The notes beneath the pieces are model-generated. The model ran no database searches and was not told the origin of the DNA. It was given only the letters and a program-made list of their open reading frames with translations. Position numbers and translations under genes: made by a program. Positions 1-8,300 of a DNA stretch of 8,412 nt are shown in pieces. How positions within the stretch are numbered: position 1 is the first letter of the stretch; every line of letters begins with the position of its first letter. This DNA is from an uncultured Propionibacteriaceae bacterium (GTDB lineage Bacteria > Actinomycetota > Actinomycetes > Propionibacteriales > Propionibacteriaceae), in assembly GCA_937859105.1 (NCBI GenBank), contig CALMAD010000081.1, positions 1-8,412 on the forward strand, written 5' to 3'.

Positions 1-1
1 A

Positions 2-3000
2 CGTGGTGTGAAGGCCGCCCCGATCGTCAACGTCAAGGATCTCGAAACGACGTTCGCGAGCGCCGAGAAGTCACGGGCGGCTGTGGTGCGCCGCACGACG
101 GCCGAGATCGAGGGACTGCGCCGTAAGGAGGAGATCGCGCAGGCCGCGCTCGCCGACGCCGAGAGCAAGTACGCCGCGAACTCGGTCCAGGTGCTGCGCG
201 CGAAGGACCGTCTCGCGACCGCGTCGGAGAAGGTCCAGCTCGCTGAGGCGAAGCAAACCGTTGAGCTCCAGCGCGCCGACGCCACGATCGCCTCCGCCAA
301 GAACGCCCTCGACCAGTACGCCGCCTCCGCCGCCGCGGCCGAGCCGCGCGTCAACCAGATGGCGCGCGGACTGGCCACCGGCGTGAAGACCGTCGGCACC
401 GCCGTCGGGCAACTCGCCACCGGCGACTTCCGCGGTTTCGCGCAGACCGCCGCCGGCGTGTTCTCCGGCGTCGCGCAGCGCGCGACCTCGCTCGGGTCCA
501 CGATCAGGACCTCGGTGGGGCAGGCCGGCGCCGCCATGGGCCGCACGATGGCCACCGCCGGTCGCGGCGTCGGCGACACCTTCCGCAAGATCGCCTCGGG
601 CGATGTCGCCGGCGCGTTCGCGAACATGCGCAACACGGCCACCAACGCCGTCAGCGGGATCACGGGCGCGTTCGGCCGGGTCAGGAGCTGGTTCGGTGGG
701 CTCCGCGGTACCGGCGCGAAGTCGGGCACAGATACCGGGAAGGCGTTCTCGGCGGCCCTTGACGGCCAATTCCGGTCAGGAGCGTCGAAGGCGGGATCGA
801 CGTTCAAGGCCGTCCTTGGCGCGACCCTGGCCGCGTCCGGGATCACCAAGATCCTCGGCGGCATCAAGTCCGCGATCACCGGCGCCTTCGGTGGCGGCTT
901 CGACCGCGTGATGAACATTCAGCAGGCCGAGATCAAGCTCGAGACCCTGGCGAAGTCCGCGGGGCTGACCGGGAAGGCCGTCACCGACTCGGTCAAGGCC
1001 TCTATGGCCAGCGTCGGCGAGGCGGTCGACGGAACGAAGTTCGCGATCTCCGACGCCGCGGACATGGCCTCCCAGCTCAGCGCCGCCGGCATCAAGTCGG
1101 GTACGGAGATGACCAGGTGGCTCGGGCTCACCGCCGACGCTGCCCAGTTCACCAACCGCGGCTTCGGCGACATGCAGCGCGTCATCGGGAAAGTCGCTGC
1201 CGAAGGCCGAGTCACTGGCGAGACCTTCAACGAGATGCCGATCGCCGCGGCCGCGCTCGCGAAGTCGCTGGGTAAGCCTCAGGCCGAGGTCCGCAAGCTC
1301 GCGAGCGAGGGGAAGATCAGCGCGGAGCAGTTCGCGACCGCGATGGAGGCCATGATCGGCGGCGCCGCGAAGAACGCCGGCGCCAGCTTCCTCAGCCTGC
1401 GCGACAACATCAAGTCCGCGATGAACGCCTCGATGGCGAACTTCATCAAGCCGGTCACCGACGCGATGATGCCGATCATGTCAGCCGGCCTCGGCCTGCT
1501 GAAGGGCTTCCGTGACGGCGTCGCCAAGCCCATGGGCGCCGCGCTGGGCGAGTTCCTACAGCCGAAGGCTGAGGCGCTCGCCGCCGCGCTGACGAAGCTG
1601 CCCGAGAAGCTCGCAGCACTCCGCGGTCTGGCCGACGGCGCCCTTGGGAAGCTCCGCCCGATCCTCGACGGCGCGAAGGCCGCTCTCGACGGCTTCTTGT
1701 CCGGGTTCGGCGGCCTGTCGAAGCTCGGCGCATCCGCCGGCCCGCTCCTGGCGCTGGTCACCGGCCCGCTCGGGATCCTCAAGACCACGCTCCTCGAGGT
1801 CCTCAAGGGTCTCAACTTCGGCATGGTGGGGCGCACCGTGGGCTCCGCACTGAAGCCAATCGCCGCCGCAGCCGTGTCCCTGTCCCAAACCTTGACCGGG
1901 ACCCTCCTGGACGCCGTGCAGCAGCTCCTGCCCGTGATCGGTGACGCCGCCCGCACCCTGCTCCCGATGCTCGGGGCCGCATTCACCCAGATCGTGCCCT
2001 TGGTCGGGCAGCTGTACTCCTCGCTGATTCCGCTCGCCGGGCAGCTGATCGGGCAGCTCGTCCCGGTGTTCGTGCAGCTAGTCGGTCAGGTCCTGCCCCC
2101 GGTCGTCGCGGCGATCGCTCAGCTGGTGCCCGTCGTCCTCCAGGTCGTCGGCGCCATCGTGCCGCTCGTCGCGCAGCTCGCCGGCGCGCTGATCCCCGTG
2201 GTCTCCGCCGTCATCGGCGCGGTCGCCCCGCTGGTCACCCAGCTGGTCGCAGGTTTGGCGCCGATCATCACCATGATCGCGTCCACGGTCCTCCCGCCCC
2301 TGGCCGAGGCCCTCAGCGCCGTGGTCGGCGTCATCCAGGCCGTCGTCGTGCCGATCCTGACCTTCCTGGCCGGGGTCATCGGCGGCGTGCTGTCGGTCGC
2401 GATCAAGGCGCTCCTGCCCGTCGTGAAGGGCGTCTTCACCGCCGTCGCCACGGTGATCGGGGTCGCGCTGAAGGGCGCGGCCGCCGTCATCAACGCCGTG
2501 CTCCGCGTCATCCGGGGCGGCTGGGGCGGCGCCTGGACCTGGATCAAGAACACCGCCAACTCTGCCTGGACCGCGATCAAGTCCGGGGTCTCGGCGGCGA
2601 TCAACGCCGTGAAGTCCACCATCGCGAACGTCACAGCCAGCATCAAGTCCGCCTGGTCCTCGGCATGGTCGTCGGTCAAGACGACGGTCTCGTCGGCCTG
2701 GTCCTCGATCAAGACGACGGTCTCCAACGGGATCTCCGCGGTCGTCGGCTTCGTCCAGGCCCTGCCCGGGAAGGCCGCCGCCGCCGCCGCATCGCTCGGC
2801 GCGAAGCTCAAGGCACAGGCGACCGCCGCGTTCGGCCTGCTGAAGGCCGCCACGCAGCTCGGGATCTCGATGGCTGTGGACCTGGTACGCGGGCTCCCGG
2901 ACAAGGCTCGCGCAGCCCTGGGGAACCTGGGCTCCACGCTGATGAGTTCCGGGCGTGCGCTGATCGATGGGTTCATCTCCGGGATCAAGTCGGCGTTCGG

Positions 3001-4567
3001 CAGGGCCCGTGACGCCGTCTCGAGCGGCCTGAAGTCGATCCGCGACTTCTTCCCGTTCTCGCCCGCGAAGAAGGGGCCATTTGCCGGGAAGGGCTGGGTC
3101 ACCTACGCCGGCAAGAGCCTCGGGTCCGCGTTCACGAAGTCGATCGCGAAGAGCCTCAGCGCCGGCCAGTCCGGCGTGGTGAAGGCCCTCACCGACCTCA
3201 ACAGCGCGCTCACGACGGCATCCGAGGCCGCGATCAAGGCCGAAGCCAAGCACCTCCAGGCCGCGCGGCGGAAGGCCAACAAGGCCATCGTGTCGGACAA
3301 CGAGAAGCTGGCCAAGGCCCGCGACCGGAAGCTCGCGGCCGCGGACAAGATCAAGGACTCGAAGGACCGCGCGGCCGCGAAGAAGAAGATCCGGACCTGG
3401 TACTCCGACAACAAGAAAAAGTCCCTCGGGACCCTCACCCTCGACGACGCCATGAAGCAGGCGAAGAAGGACCTGAAGGGCGCACGCGGGCAGATCACCG
3501 AGGCGAAGAAGATCGCCAAGGCCCAGGGGCAGATCACCAAGACCCTCTGGGACGACGGGAAATACACCGGCGGCGTGAAGCGCTGGGAAGGCCTGAACAA
3601 GGGCGTCACGCGGCTCCTGAAGGGCCTCAAGGCCAACGGGCAGCTCCGCGCGGACGCGTCGGCCACGGTCGCGAAGGCCACCCTGGCCGACATCGCGAAA
3701 GCCCAGCAAGCCGTCACCGGCGCCCTGAACGCCGCGAAGGCCACCCTGGCCGACCTGACGAAGGCCCGCGACGACCTCAAGAACAGCATCAGCAGCTCGC
3801 TGATGGGCGAACTCGACCTTGGTGCGGTCACCGGCGAAGGATCCGGGAAGCTCACCTTCGCCGGCGTCGCCGTCCAGGTGAGCGGCCTCCTGACGAAGGT
3901 CCGGAGCTTCGCGGACAAGCTGCGCCGGCTCGGTAACGCGGGGATCCCGCCGGGGCTGGTCCAGGAGGTCGCAGCACTCGGCAGCGCGAAGGGCTCCCAG
4001 GTTGCCGACGCGTTGCTGTCGGGATCCAAGCGGCAGATCCACAACCTCACCACGAACTGGAACCAGCTCGAGGCGTGGTCATCGCGTGCCGGCTCCTACG
4101 TCGCCGACGGCATGTACGGGGTCGGGATCCAGGCCCAGCAGGGCCTCATCAAGGGCCTGCAAGCCGATGAGGCGAAACTCAAGGCCGCGGCCAAGCGGAT
4201 GACCGACACCCTGGTCAAGGAGATGAAGAAGGAGCTGGGGATCAAGTCCCCGGCCCGGAAGATCCGAGACCAGGTCGGCCGGTTCGTGCCCCGTGGCGCG
4301 GTCGTCGGCATGGACGAGGGCCTGCCCGGGGTGCGGGCCGCGGCCGCACGGATGGCCGAGGCCGCAGTGCCGGCCTGGCGTGACGTCACGCTGCGGGTCC
4401 CGAAGGTGTGGCAGCCCGGCGAACTCGCCGGCGACTACTCCGATGCCGGCGCTGATCGGACCGGGAAGACGATCAACATCAACGTCCACAACGAGTACCC
4501 GATCGCCGAGAAGACGTCGGTGAGCGTGGACAAGGCGTTGACGACGGCGGGGGTGATGGGGCTGTGA
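2..4567 (+). CDS. Phage tail tape measure protein, probably 5'-partial
   Basis: Tape measure protein: sets siphophage tail length, occupies the tube lumen and often helps DNA pass the host envelope. Residues are counted from the GTG at 8, but the frame is open to the left edge and no ribosome binding site is visible there, so the true start is probably upstream. Order seen: charged helical region (9-105); Gly/Ala region; conserved tape-measure core (about 310-500) with a GRVTGETFNEMP-like motif at 400-411 followed by LASEGKISAEQF; very hydrophobic segment (575-835) with an 11-residue proline ladder; Trp-anchored 11-residue repeats (843-920); FFPFSPAKKGPFAG at 1014-1027; Lys/Ala-rich helical region (1085-1260); LGIKSPARK at 1410-1418; an ININVHNEYP-type C-terminus. 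I found no cysteine and no recognisable lysozyme or peptidase motif. The stop overlaps the next start by 4 bp. Family call is secure; domain edges are approximate. Confidence 0.95.
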   Translation, partial: RGVKAAPIVNVKDLETTFASAEKSRAAVVRRTTAEIEGLRRKEEIAQAALADAESKYAANSVQVLRAKDRLATASEKVQLAEAKQTVELQRADATIASAKNALDQYAASAAAAEPRVNQMARGLATGVKTVGTAVGQLATGDFRGFAQTAAGVFSGVAQRATSLGSTIRTSVGQAGAAMGRTMATAGRGVGDTFRKIASGDVAGAFANMRNTATNAVSGITGAFGRVRSWFGGLRGTGAKSGTDTGKAFSAALDGQFRSGASKAGSTFKAVLGATLAASGITKILGGIKSAITGAFGGGFDRVMNIQQAEIKLETLAKSAGLTGKAVTDSVKASMASVGEAVDGTKFAISDAADMASQLSAAGIKSGTEMTRWLGLTADAAQFTNRGFGDMQRVIGKVAAEGRVTGETFNEMPIAAAALAKSLGKPQAEVRKLASEGKISAEQFATAMEAMIGGAAKNAGASFLSLRDNIKSAMNASMANFIKPVTDAMMPIMSAGLGLLKGFRDGVAKPMGAALGEFLQPKAEALAAALTKLPEKLAALRGLADGALGKLRPILDGAKAALDGFLSGFGGLSKLGASAGPLLALVTGPLGILKTTLLEVLKGLNFGMVGRTVGSALKPIAAAAVSLSQTLTGTLLDAVQQLLPVIGDAARTLLPMLGAAFTQIVPLVGQLYSSLIPLAGQLIGQLVPVFVQLVGQVLPPVVAAIAQLVPVVLQVVGAIVPLVAQLAGALIPVVSAVIGAVAPLVTQLVAGLAPIITMIASTVLPPLAEALSAVVGVIQAVVVPILTFLAGVIGGVLSVAIKALLPVVKGVFTAVATVIGVALKGAAAVINAVLRVIRGGWGGAWTWIKNTANSAWTAIKSGVSAAINAVKSTIANVTASIKSAWSSAWSSVKTTVSSAWSSIKTTVSNGISAVVGFVQALPGKAAAAAASLGAKLKAQATAAFGLLKAATQLGISMAVDLVRGLPDKARAALGNLGSTLMSSGRALIDGFISGIKSAFGRARDAVSSGLKSIRDFFPFSPAKKGPFAGKGWVTYAGKSLGSAFTKSIAKSLSAGQSGVVKALTDLNSALTTASEAAIKAEAKHLQAARRKANKAIVSDNEKLAKARDRKLAAADKIKDSKDRAAAKKKIRTWYSDNKKKSLGTLTLDDAMKQAKKDLKGARGQITEAKKIAKAQGQITKTLWDDGKYTGGVKRWEGLNKGVTRLLKGLKANGQLRADASATVAKATLADIAKAQQAVTGALNAAKATLADLTKARDDLKNSISSSLMGELDLGAVTGEGSGKLTFAGVAVQVSGLLTKVRSFADKLRRLGNAGIPPGLVQEVAALGSAKGSQVADALLSGSKRQIHNLTTNWNQLEAWSSRAGSYVADGMYGVGIQAQQGLIKGLQADEAKLKAAAKRMTDTLVKEMKKELGIKSPARKIRDQVGRFVPRGAVVGMDEGLPGVRAAAARMAEAAVPAWRDVTLRVPKVWQPGELAGDYSDAGADRTGKTININVHNEYPIAEKTSVSVDKALTTAGVMGL
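1931..2296 (+). repeat. Proline-anchored 11-residue repeat in the TMP
   Basis: Within the tape measure gene, twelve prolines fall exactly 11 residues apart (642, 653, 664, 675, 686, 697, 708, 719, 730, 741, 752, 763), a 33-bp period in the DNA. Units look like LVGQLYSSLIP or LVAQLAGALIP: hydrophobic residues with Gln, Gly and Ala between. The DNA copies have diverged, so the period is clear mainly in the protein. The register then slips: the next prolines are at 782 (19 residues on) and 804 (22 residues on, two units). An 11-residue period suits a long helix with about three turns per unit. Confidence 0.9.
2534..2761 (+). repeat. Trp-anchored 11-residue repeat with 33-bp DNA duplication
   Basis: A second hendecad array in the tape measure gene. 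Trp lies at residues 843, 854, 887 and 898, with other residues at the intervening anchor positions (Ile865, Thr876, Ile909, Pro920). Units resemble TAIKSGVSAAI, SSVKTTVSSAW and SSIKTTVSNGI: amphipathic, with Lys at position 4. Two adjacent units share an identical 16-bp core (2676-2691 and 2709-2724) at exactly 33-bp spacing, which points to a relatively recent tandem duplication of one unit. Confidence 0.85.
3670..3754 (+). repeat. 22-bp direct repeat in the TMP helical region
   Basis: An identical 22-bp stretch occurs at 3670-3691 and 3733-3754, 63 bp apart, encoding AKATLAD twice at a 21-residue interval (first copy from residue 1222). The surrounding protein repeats loosely: AKATLADIAKAQQAV, then AKATLADLTKARDDL. 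It lies in a Lys/Ala-rich, probably coiled-coil part of the tape measure protein. A 21-residue step is three heptads, consistent with duplication of a coiled-coil segment. Confidence 0.8.
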
Positions 4568-5361
4568 CCTACACGCTGCACCTGAATGGCAGGGCCTTGT
4601 CTCGGTGGCTCGTGGCCGCCGGCACGTTTTTCCGGCCTCCTGTCACGGTCCGGTCGAACCTTGTGACGATCCCGGGCCGGCACGGTGTGATGCCGGTCGG
4701 CCCGGTCGTCTTCGACGAACCCCAGCTGTCCATCGTGCTGGTTCCGAACACGATCACCGGCGGGGAGAACCTGGATCTGCTGGTCGCGGACCTGTCGGCG
4801 TTGTTGGCGTCGCCGTCGTTGACGGTGCGCCGCACCGCCGAAGGCCGCGTCGAGGAGGCCCCGGCCAGGTTGGTGTCGATCGCCTACGACGAGGTGTTCC
4901 GGGAGGGCGTGTTCGCCGGCGTGACGGTCGTCCTCGCACTGCCGGGGGTGTTCTGGCGGGACCAGTCCACCAGTGATGTGGCGGTTGCTGCCGGCAGCTC
5001 GAACGTCACGGCGTTGGCGGGGTCGGGGCCGATCACAGATGCGGTCCTGCGCTGGGGCCCCGGCTCCTCCGGAGCGACCCTGAAGTCGCTGACCGACACC
5101 ATCACGGGCACCGGCGTGAGCATCAACTACGCCCCGCCCAGCGGGGAGTACGTGTTCCTGCGCCTCCCCGATCTGAGGGCGTGGTCGACCACGACGTCGA
5201 CGGCCTGGACCCCGACCGGCACCAATCGCACCGCGCTGGTTGATCATCCGGGGCCGGGGCCGCTGCAGCTGTGGCCGATCCTGCCCAGCGCGGGCGCCCG
5301 GCACCTACCCGTGACCGCATCGCACGCGGTCACCGTCAGAGCAAGGAGAGCATGGCTATGA
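4564..5361 (+). CDS. Distal tail protein (Dit-like)
   Basis: Predicted distal tail protein, which in siphophages forms the ring between the tail tube and the tail-tip hub. The 265-residue length fits the family. Supporting features: position directly after the tape measure gene and before the hub gene; an N-terminal half rich in beta strands ending in a YDEVFREGVFAGVTVVLALPG...FWRD segment (about 107-133); then a SGPITDAVLRWGP segment (154-166), typical of the C-terminal beta-sandwich of Dit-type tail proteins. It starts at GTG within the TMP stop (GTGA), with only a weak G-rich sequence upstream, so translation is probably coupled. No cysteine or signal peptide is seen. The last codons (AGA GCA AGG AGA) carry the next gene's ribosome binding site. 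The role rests on gene order plus sequence style; a generic minor tail protein label would also fit. Confidence 0.85.
   Translation: MTYTLHLNGRALSRWLVAAGTFFRPPVTVRSNLVTIPGRHGVMPVGPVVFDEPQLSIVLVPNTITGGENLDLLVADLSALLASPSLTVRRTAEGRVEEAPARLVSIAYDEVFREGVFAGVTVVLALPGVFWRDQSTSDVAVAAGSSNVTALAGSGPITDAVLRWGPGSSGATLKSLTDTITGTGVSINYAPPSGEYVFLRLPDLRAWSTTTSTAWTPTGTNRTALVDHPGPGPLQLWPILPSAGARHLPVTASHAVTVRARRAWL
5343..5348 (+). promoter_or_regulatory. Ribosome binding site of the tail-tip gene
   Basis: AAGGAG, followed by AG, lies inside the end of the Dit gene. Two in-frame ATGs follow, at 5352 and 5358. The spacer is 3 nt to the first and 9 nt to the second, so 5358 is the likelier start; it also overlaps the Dit stop as ATGA. 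Confidence 0.8.
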
Positions 5362-8300
5362 CCGCACGGCTCGTCGCTTACGCCCCGAACGGGGCGAGGC
5401 TCGGGATCCTGCCCGAACCCCTGGAGTGGGCGGCCTCCACCCCTGTCGGCGAGTTCGGCGGGCTCACCCTGTCCTACGCCTCGAGCGCGGCGGGTGCTGA
5501 GGTGCTGACGGGTCGGCGTCTCGACGCCGGCCTCGAGCTCGCCGTCGAGGTCTGGACCGGCGCCGCCTGGATCGAGCCCGAAGGCGCCCGCTTCATCGCG
5601 CTGCGCCGTGGGCGGGATCAGGCCGATCCCGCCGGCGTGCTCGACTACACCGCTGTCGGGTATGGCTGGATCACCACCAGGGTCCTGCACCTGGCGCCGT
5701 CGGAGTCGATGTACGCGGGTCCGGGTGAGAACGAGGGCCAGCGCCTCCTCACGGGCACGCCGGGTGCGATCATCAACACCCTGCTGGCCGAGTACCAGGC
5801 CCGCGGCGGCCCGGCCATCGCGCGCACCTTCACCAACACGACCAGCTCGAAGGGCGCCGCCTGGTCCGGGTCTGTGGAGCTGTGGGTGTCACGTGGGGAG
5901 GCCCTCGACGCGATCCTCGACCGGCTCGCTGTCCAAGCCGACATCGATCATTGGTGGGAGGGCCGCACGCTGTGTATGGCCGCCACGCGCGGCGGCACGG
6001 ACCGCACCAGCTCGGTGATCCTCCGCGTCGGCACCCACGTCGTCGAAGCCCCCGCCGAGGACGCGATCGAGGAACTGATCTCCGTCCACACCCTCCACGG
6101 CGGCGAAGGCATCGTGCACACCACGACGGAGCCGTCGGCCCCGACGCCATGGGGCCGGTGGGAAGGGTTCGCCGCCGACGACAAGATTACCACCGTCGGC
6201 GCTGCGACCGCCCGGAACCAGCGCGTCCTCGCCGACGCCGCCCGCGAGCGGTCGTCCTACACCCACGACCTGATCGAGTCCACGGACCTGGTCATCGGGC
6301 ATCACGTGAAGGTCGGGGACTGGGTCACAGCCCCGGGCCACGACGTCCTCGAGCAGCTCCGCATCGCGGGCTTGCAGTGGCGGTTCGGCGCCGACGGCCT
6401 GGTCCAGACGCTGATCCTGAACGACCGGCTGCTGAACGCCGAGCTGCGCCGCCTGAAGCGGGAACGCACGGGTGAGTCGAAGGGCGCGACCGGTACGGGG
6501 TCGACGATCGGCTCGCCGGGTCAGGATCGCCGCACGCCGGCGAAGACCACCGGCGTCACCGCCTCGAGCTACAGCTACATCACGGCGACCGGTGGCGCCC
6601 GGGCCGGGATCCTGATCGACTGGACGGCAGTGAATCAAGCCGCTCCGGAGCACGGCGGCGGCCTGATGGTCATCGAACGCTACGAGGTCGGCTACCGGCC
6701 CGGTAGTTCGGGCACGTGGGTCATCCTGCCGTTCACCGATCGGCCGGCGGACATCACGGACCTGCCCGTGAAGGCCGCCTATCAGGTGAAGGTTCGGGCC
6801 CGCGGCCAGTACTCGACGTCGCCCGGGGTTTGGTCGGATGCGGTCTCGGTCACCACGTTGCATGACACGACGCCGCCGCCGGTGCCATCACTGCCGACGC
6901 TGTCGGCGGCGCGTGGCGTGGTGACGATCACCTGGGACGGGACGACCAACGCTGCCGCGGCGCAGCCCGCCGACTTCTCCCACGTGGTGGTCGAGTGGGA
7001 CGGGGTGTCCGTCCTCACCGGTCTCGCCGTCGCGGGCGTCGACAGGCTCACCGGCCGCGGAGCGCTCGACATCGCGCAGCTGAAGCCCGGCACGACGGCC
7101 CGCGCCAGGCTCTCGGCCGTCGACCGCACCGGCAACGCCTCCACGTTCACCGGATGGGCGTCGGTCACGGTGTCGTCGGTCCTCGACGACACCGGCCTGG
7201 GCGAGCGCCTGGCCGGGATGGACACCGCCACGACGCAGGCGAAGGCCGACGCCGCGCAGGGTATCGCGGGTGCCGCGGCTGCTCATGGGTTGGCGTCGGC
7301 GGCGAGCACGACGGCCACGGCAGCGAACAACGCCGCAGCCGCGGCGGACGCGAAAGCCGACGCGGCGGCTGCTGCTGCCGGGACGGCGGACGGGAAAGCC
7401 ACCCAGGCGCTCACGTCGGCGAACGGCCGCAACGCCCGGATCACGTCCACGAGCGCGCCGTCGGGCAGCACTCACCCGACCACCGGCCTACCGCTCGTGG
7501 CCGGCGACATCTGGTGGCAGTGGGACAACGTCACCGCGAGGAATGTGATCGGGCAGTGGGAATGGTCCGGCACCGCCTGGCGCCGCGAACTGATCTCCGA
7601 TCAGACCATCGCGAGTCTCGACGTCAACAAGCTCACTGTCGCAGGGTCGGCCCGCATGTCGCAGGCCGTGGCCGACAAGGTCATCGCCGACGCCGGCTAC
7701 TACGGCTCCCTGACCGCCGACCGCATGATCGTCGCCTCCACGAGCAACATGATCCCGTGGAACCCGGCCCTCGCGGTGGCCCCGCACGTCGGTATCAACG
7801 GCGCATCGATCTCCGCATCGAACGAGCCCTACTACGGGTGGGCAATCAAAGCGGTCGGTGGGACGAACGTCGCCGGCACCTGGGGAACGTTCGCTCAGCT
7901 ACGGCCCGAGGCGCCGTCGCGGCGCGGGGACGTCGAGTCCTGGGACGTGCAACCCGGCGAGTCCTTCAGGGTGCGGGTCGGGTTCGGTATGCGCGGCGTG
8001 TGGAACGCGGCCGCGGAGCACAGGTTCGTGCGCGTGATCCTGGTGTTCTTGGCCGCGGACGGCTCCACGTGGGCCGGGTCGGCGAACGGGACCCCCGTGT
8101 CGCCGGTCGTCTCAAGCTTGGGTGAGTTGCGGTACTCGGAGGCGCTGGGGACGGTCCCCGCCGGGGCCGTGCGGATGCGCGTCTACCTGCAGCGCCTGTG
8201 CGGTAACGAGACCGGCGCGACGATCTGGGTCACGAACCCGACCCTTGTCCCCGCGGTCGATGGGTCGTTGGTTGTCGAGAACTCGATCACCGGGCGGGAG

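Noticed and set aside
8..10. GTG at 8 as the true start of the tape measure protein
   Set aside because: The frame is open upstream to the edge, no ribosome binding site is visible in the preceding bases, and the protein begins without the usual N-terminal segment. It is kept only as a numbering origin.
2078..4042. 654-codon open frame on the minus strand
   Set aside because: It lies wholly within the tape measure gene. Its product is low-complexity Asp/Arg/Gly/Leu text expected from the antisense of GC-rich codons, and no family is recognisable.
4435..5304. 289-codon open frame on the minus strand
   Set aside because: It covers the end of the tape measure gene and most of the Dit gene in antisense, with Arg/Gln/Gly-rich low-complexity product.
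5352..5357. ATG at 5352 as start of the tail-tip gene
   Set aside because: Its spacing from AAGGAG is only 3 nt, whereas the ATG at 5358 has 9 nt and forms the ATGA overlap. The difference is two residues, so the point is minor.
5889..6863. 324-codon open frame on the minus strand
   Set aside because: Antisense shadow of the tail-tip hub and first FN3 region; Arg/Asp/Gly-rich product, no supporting start context.
7320..7436. Possible CRISPR-like or phase-variable simple repeat in the Ala-rich region
   Set aside because: The repetition comes from consecutive Ala codons in an open frame. There are no regular spacers, and triplet changes would not shift the frame.
6995..8125. 376-codon open frame on the + strand in another frame
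   Set aside because: It overlaps the tail-tip gene throughout and yields Arg/Gly/His-rich sequence without domain character. The tail-tip frame gives coherent domains over the same bases.
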